Positions 55,397 to 64,000 of a DNA stretch of 64,000 nt are shown piece by piece (the stretch's first letter is position 1; each line of letters opens with the position of its first letter). The stretch spans positions 2,745,001 through 2,809,000 of the forward strand of contig NZ_CP047984.1 in NCBI RefSeq assembly GCF_009931655.1, written 5' to 3'. A program made the translations under genes and the position numbers. The notes beneath the pieces were generated by a model. It searched no databases. It was not told the DNA's origin and was given only the letters and a program-made list of their open reading frames with translations. Origin of the DNA: Pontibacter russatus (GTDB taxonomy: Bacteria > Bacteroidota > Bacteroidia > Cytophagales > Hymenobacteraceae).

Positions 55397-56370
55397 ATGA
55401 GGTATAACCGCCAGCCATATATAGCGTACATCAAAGCTGTATACCTGCAGCCATCTGTATTGACCAAGGGCCCACAGCAATGGCTATATAAACCACATGG
55501 CAAAAGGCCCAACGGGACTTCAGCGCTGTCCGAATGCGCGGCTGCTTATATATGGCTTGCGTTATACAAGCTTCAGTTCATACTACTTTGAAGACAGGGC
55601 ATATATGGTGCGGGCGTCCCAGCTCAAGCCTACTGTCAAAGGGCCTCTGGCCTGCATTTATCCATAGGCTTAGCAGCTATATATAGCTGCTGTCAATCCG
55701 GATTAATCTCAAAAAACACAGCACTTAACAAAAGCCAGCGGGGTAAGACATCCTACCCATGGATGCACCTGCACAAGGCCGCGCCTGAACAAATCCGTAA
55801 AGCACGTGTTTCGGACAGTATCCTGCTGTTTTAGCCATATATGGGAAATCCACAACAGGGGTGGTAAATGTGTGGATAAGCGTGGGTAAGTGTAAGGATA
55901 AGTTACACGACCCACCCCGGCACAGGAAATACACACGTGTGTAAGAGGGCAAAAGTGGAAACGGGTGTATAACCGAAGGCTGTAAATTACATTGTCCACG
56001 CATATGTGAAAGGTGCATAAAGAAATACACATTACCCGTGCAAAAGTGGATAAAGGAGACAATCCCTTGCTTATCTGGCATATATAAATCCAATACGTGT
56101 GGAGGAGTTGGTGAAAAGAGCGCAGGCTGTACACAAGTTACCCTCCGTACACAGAACTGGGTAAAGTTGTCAACTTATGAACACACCTGATAATGAAAGA
56201 AGAATATTTAAGAAATCATTTCATAAAAAATTATTAGGTGACAGAAGTTGTGGAAAGGTGAAGAAACAGACTTGTATAAGAGGGCAGGGGAAGTTACATC
56301 AGAACTATACAAAGGAAAAATCGATATATTTAAAACGGGAAGACACACTTCCAGAAATTAAAGACAACGC
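55397..56370. other. gene-free region with a DnaA-box cluster (candidate oriC)
   Basis: Nearly 1 kb with no plausible gene. TGTGGATAA at 55871-55879 is a perfect DnaA box. GGTGTATAA (55964-55972), GGTGCATAA (56012-56020) and AGTGGATAA (56045-56053) are single-mismatch boxes to TGTGNATAA, all in the same orientation within about 185 bp. A strongly A+T-rich stretch (about 56190-56270) follows, which could unwind. Apparent reading frames at about 55710-56130 have unlikely composition. Confidence 0.5.
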
Positions 56371-58446
56371 ATGCTATTAAACATAGACCTTTCACTACCG
56401 TTCAAAGAGCCGGTAATCATATTTATGGTGGTGCTGCTAATCATCCTGATAGCACCGATAATACTCGAGAAAATAAAAGTTCCGGGTATTGTGGGGATGA
56501 TATTGGCTGGTGTGCTGGTTGGGCCAAATGGACTGGGGGTACTGCAGCGCGATGAAAGCATCATACTGTTCGGGACCGTAGGAATATTGTACATCATGTT
56601 TCTGGCGGGGCTGGAGATTGATATGATAGACTTCAAGAAAAACCAGAAGAGGAGCCTGGTTTTTGGTGCGTTAACCTTCATAATCCCAATCAGCATCGGT
56701 ACGCTGGTGTTTTACTACCTGATGGGGTATGAACTGATACAGGCAGTTTTGTTGTCGAGCATGTTCTCGTCGCATACGCTTATAGCTTATCCGATAGCGA
56801 GCAGGCTTGGCCTCAGCAAGAATGAGGCAGTAACCATAACTATTGGGGGTACCATAGTAACAGATACGGCTGTGCTCCTGGTGCTGGCAGTGGTAGCCGG
56901 ATCCACAGAGGGCAACCTGGATATTTTCTACTGGGTAAAGCTGGCGGTGTCGCTGAGCATATTTGTGGCCATCATTGCTTTTGTGTTTCCACGCATTGCA
57001 AAATGGTTTTTCAAGCAGGTGGAGAACGAGAAGGGAGCACAATACATATTCGTGCTGACCATGGTTTTTGCCGCGGCTGTGCTGGCTGAGATAGCGGGGG
57101 TGGAAGCCATCATCGGAGCCTTCCTGGCTGGCTTGGCCCTGAACCAGCTTATCCCGCACACATCCGCCCTGATGAACAGGATTGAGTTTGTAGGCAACAA
57201 TATCTTCATTCCTTTCTTCCTGATAAGCGTGGGCATGCTGGTGGATCTGAGTGTGCTGTTCAGGGGAACTGACGCCTTGATAATTGCGGGGGCCATCGTG
57301 GTTATCGCCATCGTCACGAAATACCTGGCAGCCTATGCAACGCAGAAGCTGTTTAAATACTCGGTGTTGCAGCGAAACCTCATTTTCGGACTTAGCAGCT
57401 CACATGCGGCGGCAACGCTTGCAGTAGTATTAGTGGGGTTTGATTTAGGAATCATAAATGAAGATGCACTGAACGGTACCATTGTGCTGATATTGGTGAC
57501 CTGCCTCCTGAGCTCATTCATCACTGAGAAGGCTGGCAGGAAACTAGCCATACTGGAGAGCCGCAAAAAACCGAATCTAAGCGACAAGCCTGATAGAATA
57601 CTTGTTCCGATTGCAAACCCGGCAAACATAGAGAGCCTGCTGGATTTGTCCATCATGCTGAAGAATCCGGAATACAACGAGCCTATATACCCGCTGGCCG
57701 TGGTGATAGACAACGAGCATGCAGAGGAGGAAATCTACAAGAAAAACAAGATGCTGCAGGAGGCTATAAAACATGCCTCGGCCACCGACAACGACGTGCA
57801 ACTGGTTTCCAAAATAGACATAAACATAGCCAGCGGTATATTAAGGGCAATAAAGGAACTGATGATAACCGAAGTCGTGCTCGGGTGGAACGGCAAGATC
57901 ACCACCCGCGACCGCATCTTCGGCACCGTACTGGACAACCTGCTGGACAGTACCGACGAGATGGTGCTGGTATGTAAAATCATCCAGCCGCTCAATACCA
58001 CCACCCGCCTTGTAGTGATAGTGCCGACAAATGCAGAACTGGAAAGAGGCTTTATGCGCTGGATCAGGAGCGTGAAGCTATTGTCGCAGCAGTTGGGTGC
58101 CCCAGTGGTGTTCCGGGGCCGTAAGCGCACGCTAAACAAGCTTAAAAGTGTAGTATCGGAAAGCAAGCCTGCCGTGGAGGCGCAATACGTGCCCTACAAC
58201 AACCTGAACGAGATAGCCACCATGAAATCGGAACTGAAAGTGGACGATATGGTCGTGGTGATCTCGGCCAGGAAAGGAACCATGTCCTACAACAGCAACC
58301 TCGACTACGTGCCGCGCGTGCTGTCCAGAGACTACAAAGACAACAGCTTCATCGTTATATACCCCGAGCAGTATCCGGTTCACCAGAATGGCCTTACATC
58401 CACAGTCTCCTATGCCAGCAAAACCAACGAGGAAGAAAGCTTTTGA
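56371..58446 (+). CDS. cation:proton antiporter (CPA2/Kef type) with C-terminal USP-like domains
   Basis: A 691-residue protein. The first about 385 residues form twelve helices of a Na+(K+)/H+ antiporter, with LEKIKVPGIVGMILAGVLVGP, MFLAGLEIDM and GVEAIIGAFLAGLALNQLIP. The C-terminal third has two universal-stress-protein-like segments (LVPIANPANIESLLDLSIML and LVVIVPTNAELERGFMRWI), which may bind nucleotides and regulate transport. It starts right after the candidate origin region. Confidence 0.92.
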   Translation: MLLNIDLSLPFKEPVIIFMVVLLIILIAPIILEKIKVPGIVGMILAGVLVGPNGLGVLQRDESIILFGTVGILYIMFLAGLEIDMIDFKKNQKRSLVFGALTFIIPISIGTLVFYYLMGYELIQAVLLSSMFSSHTLIAYPIASRLGLSKNEAVTITIGGTIVTDTAVLLVLAVVAGSTEGNLDIFYWVKLAVSLSIFVAIIAFVFPRIAKWFFKQVENEKGAQYIFVLTMVFAAAVLAEIAGVEAIIGAFLAGLALNQLIPHTSALMNRIEFVGNNIFIPFFLISVGMLVDLSVLFRGTDALIIAGAIVVIAIVTKYLAAYATQKLFKYSVLQRNLIFGLSSSHAAATLAVVLVGFDLGIINEDALNGTIVLILVTCLLSSFITEKAGRKLAILESRKKPNLSDKPDRILVPIANPANIESLLDLSIMLKNPEYNEPIYPLAVVIDNEHAEEEIYKKNKMLQEAIKHASATDNDVQLVSKIDINIASGILRAIKELMITEVVLGWNGKITTRDRIFGTVLDNLLDSTDEMVLVCKIIQPLNTTTRLVVIVPTNAELERGFMRWIRSVKLLSQQLGAPVVFRGRKRTLNKLKSVVSESKPAVEAQYVPYNNLNEIATMKSELKVDDMVVVISARKGTMSYNSNLDYVPRVLSRDYKDNSFIVIYPEQYPVHQNGLTSTVSYASKTNEEESF

Positions 58447-58960
58447 CTACGATCTGGATTTTTCCTCCATTGACTTCAGAGAGAGGCCGGAGTTGTACCG
58501 CATTGGCAAAGGCGAGCAGGGCGTGCTGCTGGTAGAGCCCTATAAATCAGAGATACTGCCGCACTGGCGCTTCAAGACGCCGGAGCTTGCCCGGGAGTCG
58601 TCTGAAAAGATATATAAACTGTTTGAGGGGTACCTGCAGCAAAACGATTTTGTGGGGGCTGACATGGCGCGAAAGTTTCTGCAGATGGGCTATACCCGCA
58701 GCCGGCGCTACGCCAACCACAAATCAGGGAGAAAATACAAAGGGCCGGTGCCGGATGATAAGAAGGGGCAAAGCGGGGCGCACGGCCGTCAGCAGCTGCC
58801 AACTGAGCCGGACCCGGTGAAAGCAGCCTCAGCGGTTATCTTCAGGGAGAAGTGGGACCAGGCGAAGCAGCACCCGCTTTACCGGCAGTTGAGCCAGCAC
58901 TTTAAAGCTACATATGAGGAGGCACCTCCCGAAAAATCTGTAAGAAAGTTAAATCAATAG
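58412..58960 (+). CDS. DUF4385 domain protein
   Basis: About 182 residues. The family block is FDYDLDFSSIDFRERPELY, then GKGEQGVLLVEPYKSEILPH and WRFKTPELARESSEKIY. RKFLQMGYTRSRRYANH follows. Function unknown. The reading frame overlaps the antiporter gene by 35 nt from this start (59 nt if the ATG at 58388 is used), so coupling is likely. Confidence 0.87.
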   Translation: MPAKPTRKKAFDYDLDFSSIDFRERPELYRIGKGEQGVLLVEPYKSEILPHWRFKTPELARESSEKIYKLFEGYLQQNDFVGADMARKFLQMGYTRSRRYANHKSGRKYKGPVPDDKKGQSGAHGRQQLPTEPDPVKAASAVIFREKWDQAKQHPLYRQLSQHFKATYEEAPPEKSVRKLNQ

Positions 58961-59005
58961 AAGGGTAAATCGCGTATCTTTGCCCATATAAACCTTTAAT
59001 TCAAC

Positions 59006-59464
59006 ATGATCAACAAAGACATCAGGTTAGGCAAGGGCCTTGGCAAAATCAAGTTTGGCCTGACAATGGAAGAAGTAGAAGAACTTATTGGCGAGCCGGA
59101 AGAGGTAGAAGAGTCCGATGAAGAGGATGAGTTTGAGCACCAGGCATGGAACTACTGGGAAGAGGGCTACTCGCTGTACTTCGACAAAGAGGACGACTAC
59201 CGCCTGAGCTGCATCGAGACGGCCAACCGCGAGGTGCAGATATGGGGGGAGCGTGTTTTTGAGATGAGCAAGGCGCAGATCCTGCAGTTGTTCGCCGACA
59301 ACGATATAACCGGCTCCGAGGAGGAAGAAACAGAAACAGGCGAAACCCGGGTGTCTTTCGAACGGGAAATGATTGACATGTATTTCGACGAAGACCAACT
59401 GATCGCCATCAACTTCGGCGTCTTCATCAACGATAACCTGGAAGTGCTGTGGCCTGAGAAATAG
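59006..59464 (+). CDS. conserved acidic protein of unknown function
   Basis: A 152-residue soluble, very acidic protein with IKFGLTMEEVEELIGEPEEV (a BamE/SmpA-like start but no lipobox) and HQAWNYWEEGYSLYFDKEDD. It also has NREVQIWGERVFEMSK. Family conserved in Bacteroidota, role unknown. TATCTTTG at 58975-58982 may be its promoter. Confidence 0.75.
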   Translation: MINKDIRLGKGLGKIKFGLTMEEVEELIGEPEEVEESDEEDEFEHQAWNYWEEGYSLYFDKEDDYRLSCIETANREVQIWGERVFEMSKAQILQLFADNDITGSEEEETETGETRVSFEREMIDMYFDEDQLIAINFGVFINDNLEVLWPEK

Positions 59465-59487
59465 GCGCTATATACTAAGCTATATAT

Positions 59488-59519
59488 AAAACCCCGGCAG
59501 ATCCTTCTGCCGGGGTTTT
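59488..59519 (+). terminator. 14-bp hairpin terminator with T-tract
   Basis: AAAACCCCGGCAGA (59488-59501) pairs with 59506-59519 around TCCT; T-rich flank follows. Ends the 59006 gene. Confidence 0.93.
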
Positions 59520-59880
59520 TGTTTGTGCCATCTCCATATATGGCTGCCGATACGCTCGTGTGTAGGATGCCCTGGTAAATTTCCAAACATATATTGTTTC
59601 TCCTCTCTCTGTTCACTGCAAAAGGAGCAAGCTCATTCTGACAAGGTCACATATAAATGATGCTTTTGCTGACGCGAGATGCAACTCGCTCCAGTTGTAT
59701 ATGGTGATGCGAAAAGTCATACAGGCAAGCTGTATATAGACCTGAAGCAAACTGAAGCCAGGCAACAGCCTGTGGAGAAAAGCCAGCAAAGCAGGCCAGA
59801 GTAGCTTTGAAGGCATTTTTCAGAAAGATTTCCACATCCCGCACCAAGGTGCTATATAGGCTTTGGCGGTAGCACCATAT
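59520..59880. other. gene-free stretch between convergent genes
   Basis: About 360 bp between two terminators. A minus-strand frame (about 59613-59889) of some 80 codons has a plausible composition in part but no recognised family and no start context; it was not called. Several TATATA runs. Confidence 0.5.
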
Positions 59881-59922
59881 ACAAAGCAAAAGGCCCGATT
59901 CTTATCGGGCCTTTTGCTTTGT
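59881..59922 (-). terminator. 18-bp hairpin terminator
   Basis: ACAAAGCAAAAGGCCCGA (59881-59898) is an exact complement of 59905-59922 around 6 nt; on the minus strand the stem is T-rich at its end. Ends the PiT-like gene. Confidence 0.9.
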
Positions 59923-59937
59923 ATTAAAGGAGAGCGC

Positions 59938-61074
59938 TTACTTGAAGAAAAAATCTATCAGTTCTTCCTGCATGACCGGGTTGATGGCGATGGCCAGGAT
60001 AACCGAAATGATCAAACCAATGGTAACAGAGAGAATATCGCGCCAGATTAGTTTGAAGGTTTTTCCCAGCTTCGATGTTCCGCCGGAGTAGCGGATGCGC
60101 ATGCCCAACTCCCTTCCGGCCAGCAGGCCCACAAACACCCAGGTGGTGCTCATCGGGATGTTGTTCACCTCCTTGAAGTAGTACAGGATAACGGCATATA
60201 CCAGGTCGATGATGGTGGCGCTGCGCACGTCGCGCACCTCAGACTTTTCGTTGATGATGTTCTGAATCCTGTCGCCTTTCTTGTAAAACAGGAAGCCCAG
60301 CCCCAGGAAGATGAACAGCGTGAAGGCAAGGAACTGGTACACGTTCAGCTCGCGGGGCAGGTAAACGGCAATGTTGGCCAGGTCCTGCGCCAGCCACGTG
60401 TACCACAAAAAGCCGCTGATCAGCCACTGCGCCACCGTCCAGGCAACATGGGCCTCGCCTTTTATAAAGCGCTTTATTACGTTGGTGAGCAACAGATAAA
60501 TGAGGAGGGCCGAGATAAAAGCTACCACATAGCCTTTCAAACTCTTATCTAGCATGCTCATGATGGTGCCGGTGGTAGCCGTGAACACGCTGAGCAGCAT
60601 GAAGGTGGTGGAAACCGGGATGCGGAAGCGGGTAAGCAGGAGCAGGATGATGGGAGAGGCCAGTTGCAAGTACACGAAACTGGTGGGCGTCTCGTCGAGA
60701 CCGGGCGTGGCGAGGCGCTGGTAAGACACATCGCCATCAAACACAATCCAACTATAAGTGACTGTATATATGAAGATGCCCCCCATAAAGAGCCACTGCC
60801 AGTACCACTTCTTGTCCTCGTTGGAGCCAATGAACGTGCCGATAGTCTGGATGCTGTCGTTGGCGATGGCGGAGTAGCCGGCAAAGGCAAAACCCACCCA
60901 CATGGCGATGGACGGATAGGGATATATGGCCCCCGCCAGAATCAGGGAAAAAGCGATGAAGTACAGGAATTTTTTCTCTTTCCGCAGGATAACGTCAACC
61001 AGGCTGTACCTTTTGGTGAACTTATGCGGTTGAGCCGGTACCACATGCTTTGGGCTTTTCTTAGTCTTGGCCAT
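59938..61074 (-). CDS. inorganic phosphate (PiT-like) transporter family protein
   Basis: A 378-residue membrane protein with about ten helices. FAGYSAIANDSIQTIGTFIGS resembles the PiT signature (usually GANDxxNA), and a related VSTTFMLLSVF / IPMSTTWVFVGLLAGRELG pair fits the repeated PiT halves. The intracellular loop has FIKGEAHVAWTVAQW. The family in Bacteroidota is divergent, so phosphate as substrate is inferred. N-terminal 30 residues are basic and cytosolic. Confidence 0.75.
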   Translation of the reverse strand: MAKTKKSPKHVVPAQPHKFTKRYSLVDVILRKEKKFLYFIAFSLILAGAIYPYPSIAMWVGFAFAGYSAIANDSIQTIGTFIGSNEDKKWYWQWLFMGGIFIYTVTYSWIVFDGDVSYQRLATPGLDETPTSFVYLQLASPIILLLLTRFRIPVSTTFMLLSVFTATTGTIMSMLDKSLKGYVVAFISALLIYLLLTNVIKRFIKGEAHVAWTVAQWLISGFLWYTWLAQDLANIAVYLPRELNVYQFLAFTLFIFLGLGFLFYKKGDRIQNIINEKSEVRDVRSATIIDLVYAVILYYFKEVNNIPMSTTWVFVGLLAGRELGMRIRYSGGTSKLGKTFKLIWRDILSVTIGLIISVILAIAINPVMQEELIDFFFK

Positions 61075-61252
61075 CTTTAGATATGGGTGGGAAACAAAAA
61101 ACGGTGCAAGTTACGGTAAAATGGAGTTATGGGGTAAACGAACGGCAGGAAAATATGAAAGAGGCCATAAAATGCGGCATAGCGTGCGCTAAAAGAAGCA
61201 AGGAATACCGAAAAACAATAGCGATTACCGTGCATTATCATCCGGTAAAAAT

Positions 61253-61260
61253 TATCTTTG
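61253..61260 (+). promoter_or_regulatory. TAnnTTTG -7 box directly before glyS
   Basis: TATCTTTG ends 4 nt before the glyS ATG, the same arrangement as at rsmI. Suggests a leaderless or near-leaderless transcript. No clear -33 element. Confidence 0.4.
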
Positions 61261-61264
61261 CGCC

Positions 61265-62767
61265 ATGGCAACACAAGAGAAAACCCCTGTAGAAAACGCA
61301 CAACTGAAAGATATCATCTCGCACGCGAAGGAATATGGCTTTATCTTCCCCTCCAGCGAGATATATGACGGCCTGCAGGCCGTGTACGACTACGGCCAGA
61401 TGGGCGTGGAACTCAAGAACAACATCAAGAGCCTGTGGTGGAAGTGCATGACACAGCTGAACCAGAACGTGGTGGGCCTGGACGCGGCCATCTTTATGCA
61501 CCCGCTCACCTGGAAAGCCTCCGGCCACGTCGACAGCTTCAACGACCCGATGATCGACAACAAAGACTCGAAGAAGCGCTACCGGGCCGATGTGCTGCTG
61601 GAAGAAAAAGCCGCCGAATATGAAAACGCCGGAGATGCGGAGCGGGGCAAGGCGCTGACAGCCGAAATGGGCAGGCTGCTGGAGGTGGAGGACCTGGATG
61701 GTGTGCGTAACCTGATTATCCGGGAGAATATAAAATGCCCGGTTTCGGGTACAGCCAACTGGACGGAGGTACGCCAGTTCAACCTGATGTTCTCGACGCA
61801 GGTAGGCTCGGTGGCCGAAGAGTCACAGACCATCTACCTGCGCCCGGAAACGGCACAGGGCATTTTCGTGAACTTCCTGAACGTGCAGAAGACAGGCCGC
61901 ATGAAAGTGCCTTTCGGTATCGCCCAGATCGGGAAAGCCTTCCGCAACGAGATCGTGGCGCGCCAGTTCATTTTCCGTATGCGCGAGTTTGAGCAGATGG
62001 AGATGCAGTTTTTCGTGCGCCCCGGCACCGAGATGGAGTGGTATGAGCAGTGGAAGGAAACGCGCAAGAAGTGGCACGAGGCCATGGGCATCCCTGCCGA
62101 TAAGCTCCGTTTCCACGACCACGACAAGCTGGCGCACTATGCCAACGCCGCCGTGGATATAGAATTCCAGTTCCCGTTTGGCTTCAAGGAAGTGGAGGGA
62201 ATCCACTCCCGCACCGACTTTGACCTGACCCAGCACCAGGAGCTGAGCCGCAAGAAGCTCCAGTACTTCGACAACGACCTGAACGAGGAAGGCAAGCCAT
62301 ATGGCAACTATATACCTTACGTGATCGAGACGTCAGCCGGTGCCGACCGCCTGTTCCTGATGACGTTGTGCAACGCGTACCAGGAGGAGGAAATCACGGA
62401 AGGCGACGCCACCAAGACACGCACATTCCTGAAGCTGCATCCGGCGCTGGCCCCGGTGAAGGCGGCTATTCTGCCGCTCACGAAAAAAGACGGCCTGCCG
62501 GAAAAAGCAATGGAGGTGTTCGATGCGCTGAAGTACGATTTCAATATGATTTACGAGGAGCGCGACAGCATCGGCAAGCGCTATACCCGCCAGGACCTGA
62601 TCGGGACGCCGTTCTGCATTGCCATCGACCACCAGACGCTGGAGGACGACACCGTGACCGTGCGCGACCGCGACAGCCGCGAGCAGGTGCGGATGCCAAT
62701 CAGCGAACTGAACAGCTATATTGACAAAGCTGTTAACTTCAAGAGCATTCTGAAAAAGCTGGCTTAG
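61265..62767 (+). CDS. glyS: glycyl-tRNA synthetase, single-chain (alpha2) type
   Basis: A 500-residue class II synthetase of the archaeal/eukaryotic-like alpha2 form, as in Bacteroidota. Motif 1/2 regions are GTANWTEVRQFNLMFST, YLRPETAQGIFVNF and FRMREFEQMEMQFF; motif 3 region is TSAGADRLFLMTL. The C-terminal anticodon-binding domain contains APVKAAILPLTKKDGL. Complete gene; TATCTTTG just before the start. Confidence 0.95.
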   Translation: MATQEKTPVENAQLKDIISHAKEYGFIFPSSEIYDGLQAVYDYGQMGVELKNNIKSLWWKCMTQLNQNVVGLDAAIFMHPLTWKASGHVDSFNDPMIDNKDSKKRYRADVLLEEKAAEYENAGDAERGKALTAEMGRLLEVEDLDGVRNLIIRENIKCPVSGTANWTEVRQFNLMFSTQVGSVAEESQTIYLRPETAQGIFVNFLNVQKTGRMKVPFGIAQIGKAFRNEIVARQFIFRMREFEQMEMQFFVRPGTEMEWYEQWKETRKKWHEAMGIPADKLRFHDHDKLAHYANAAVDIEFQFPFGFKEVEGIHSRTDFDLTQHQELSRKKLQYFDNDLNEEGKPYGNYIPYVIETSAGADRLFLMTLCNAYQEEEITEGDATKTRTFLKLHPALAPVKAAILPLTKKDGLPEKAMEVFDALKYDFNMIYEERDSIGKRYTRQDLIGTPFCIAIDHQTLEDDTVTVRDRDSREQVRMPISELNSYIDKAVNFKSILKKLA

Positions 62768-62780
62768 CCATATATAAATC

Positions 62781-62831
62781 CGCTAAAATCAAAAGCCGAG
62801 GGACCTGTGCCTTCGGCTTTTGATTTTAGCG
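62781..62831 (+). terminator. 19-bp hairpin terminator after glyS
   Basis: CGCTAAAATCAAAAGCCGA (62781-62799) pairs with 62813-62831 around 13 nt; the right arm is T-rich. Confidence 0.88.
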
Positions 62832-63625
62832 CACTTCCGGCTCTAAACCCATCAGGCACATCAATCCATAGGGGTACAACTTCTCATCAGCGTACCAGTT
62901 GGCGTACCGAAAATGCAGTGTTAGCATCATTTATATACACTCCACAGAGCACACGTCCCATGAAGTTACAATAATCTATTAGCCCAAGTTCTGAATAAGC
63001 CTATATATAAGCCTTGGATTTGCCGTATAGTGTATAAATTATGTTAAGCACCAATACGATAAATAGATCAACAGTATCCAATTTTTGTGGAAAAATAATG
63101 TGTAATCTCCTGTTAAATGGAACAGGAGTGTTAAATGGTAAATTTATTAACAGCAATATACAGTAATACAGAGGCAGGCACATAAAAAGGAAACAATGTA
63201 GGGTAGGTCTGCAACAGCTGTGGAAAATGCAGAAATAGGGCATGGTTTTATATATGAAATCAGTTTGCAAACAATTGATATCCAACTGTGAAGGTGTAGC
63301 TGAACAGAACATTTTTCCACAGGTTACATTATAGCTGCATCCACAGCAAAAGCAGGGGGTACAAAGGGGAAGTACTGAGTAGCAGCGGCTTTTAATAATC
63401 AAAAAAGAGCAGAATTGCTTACCTTTGCCGGATTAAAAGTTCCGGATCCCGCTATTTTGGTCTGAAGCTAACGGAATGAATGAAAAGCATGAAAGCAGAC
63501 CGAAGTGTAAGGCGGTTCAGGTAAAGAATGCCTGGTCTTGCTTATATTTGTTTTGCCGGATGCGGCGAATACCTCTTAATCTGGCACGCTGAGCATAATA
63601 GAAAAAGATAAACAACCTGAAAACG
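62832..63625. other. gene-free A+T-rich region with three TTTTCCACA boxes
   Basis: About 800 bp without a gene. TGTGGAAAA is at 63086-63094 and 63219-63227, and TTTTCCACA at 63313-63321: three exact matches to the DnaA-box form TTWTNCACA. It is a second candidate for an origin-type element or a DnaA-regulated promoter of ileS. TACCTTTG at 63420-63427 could be the ileS -7 box. Confidence 0.5.
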
Positions 63626-64000
63626 GTGAAGTACAACGAGTATAAAAACCTGAATTACGCCAAAGTAGGCGAGGAAGTACTGGCGTTCTGGAAGCAGAAC
63701 AACATCTTTGAGAAATCTGTGGCAACCCGCGAAGGCAACGAAAACTTCGTGTTTTACGAAGGCCCGCCTTCTGCCAACGGAAAGCCGGGCATTCACCACG
63801 TGATGGCCCGCGCCGTGAAGGACATTTTCTGCCGCTACAAAACCCTCAAAGGTTTCCAGGTGAACCGCAAAGGCGGCTGGGACACGCACGGCCTGCCCAT
63901 CGAGCTGCAGGTGGAGAAAGAACTGGGCATCACGAAAGAGGATATCGGCAAAACCATTTCGGTAGCGGAATATAACGAGCGCTGCCGCGAAACGGTGATG
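63626..64000 (+). CDS. ileS: isoleucyl-tRNA synthetase (5' part, cut by the window end)
   Basis: First 125 residues of IleRS. After the start come KYNEYKNLNYAKVGEEVLAF, ENFVFYEGPPSANG, KPGIHHVMARAVKDIF (HIGH-like motif as GIHH) and KGFQVNRKGGWDTHGLPIE. The GIHH variant and sequence are those of the eukaryote-like IleRS type usual in Bacteroidota. The start is GTG: an in-frame TAG at 63599-63601 leaves no ATG. Nearly 800 nt separate it from glyS. Confidence 0.93.
   Translation, partial: MKYNEYKNLNYAKVGEEVLAFWKQNNIFEKSVATREGNENFVFYEGPPSANGKPGIHHVMARAVKDIFCRYKTLKGFQVNRKGGWDTHGLPIELQVEKELGITKEDIGKTISVAEYNERCRETVM

Noticed and set aside
55709..56134. minus-strand frames in the 1-kb gap
   Set aside because: Cys/Thr/Leu-rich composition typical of chance frames in A+T-rich DNA; the gap fits a regulatory region better.
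59613..59889. about 80-codon minus-strand frame between two terminators
   Set aside because: Has a plausible stretch but no recognised family and no clear start; could be a remnant but I cannot support it.
1..64000. CRISPR arrays, transposases, prophage, tRNA or rRNA genes
   Set aside because: No direct spacer-type repeats, no transposase or phage motifs and no tRNA cloverleaf or rRNA sequence were seen.

Overview
The window looks like chromosomal DNA of a Bacteroidota bacterium of the Cytophagales, most likely a Pontibacter/Hymenobacter relative (inference). It carries type IX secretion parts (PorP/SprF-like protein, GldJ-like lipoprotein) and two large secreted proteins with a C-terminal Por sorting domain. 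It also carries families typical of the phylum (DUF4175, DUF4382, DUF6970, an Lnb/DUF4105 protein), a single-chain glycyl-tRNA synthetase and TAnnTTTG promoter boxes. Shine-Dalgarno sequences are mostly absent. Coding DNA is G+C-rich, but both genes and gaps are sprinkled with TATATA-type hexamers. There are no rRNA or tRNA genes, CRISPR arrays, transposases or phage genes.

Layout. 0-8 kb (minus strand): a cut-off LolC/E-like ABC permease, a methyltransferase, rbfA, a divergent membrane protein, an A+T-rich two-gene island (deiminase + HNH protein), then rpiB-tatC and glyA. 8-14 kb: two divergently transcribed T9SS cargo proteins around an A+T-rich promoter region. 14-20.6 kb: phosphoesterase, two small hydrophilic proteins and an SDR oxidoreductase, then pterin dehydratase, rsmI, an Lnb-like acyltransferase protein and an inositol monophosphatase-type enzyme in a tight plus-strand run, followed by a FeoB-associated-type small protein. 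20.6-29 kb (minus): MscS channel, radical SAM protein, baeRF protein, radA and a large CHASE/PAS histidine kinase. 29-37 kb: Mpo1-like protein, fumC, a TerC protein flanked by two related intergenic repeats, msrB, dgkA, a DUF6970 lipoprotein and DinB. 37-46.5 kb: DUF4382 lipoprotein, AsmA-like protein, porP-gldJ pair, comF, exonuclease III. 46.6-55.3 kb: a plus-strand run with a DUF4175 protein, an RsbW-type ATPase, ybeY, mnmG, a methyltransferase and an Ig-like lipoprotein. 55.3-64 kb: a gene-free kilobase with DnaA-box-like sites, a cation/proton antiporter, DUF4385, a PiT-like transporter, glyS, a second gene-free A+T-rich stretch with three TTTTCCACA boxes, and the start of ileS.

The most notable signals are non-coding. 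A perfect 14-bp parS palindrome (GTTTCACGTGAAAC) lies just before mnmG, and two gene-free stretches with DnaA-box-like sites lie 5 and 12 kb further on. Together they suggest that the right part of the window is near the replication origin. Gene orientation does not clearly support this, so it stays a hypothesis. Other points worth checking are the paired 138-bp repeats around terC, the A+T-rich deiminase/HNH island, a glycine-rich insertion in the GldJ-like protein, and the genome-wide-looking TATATA enrichment.
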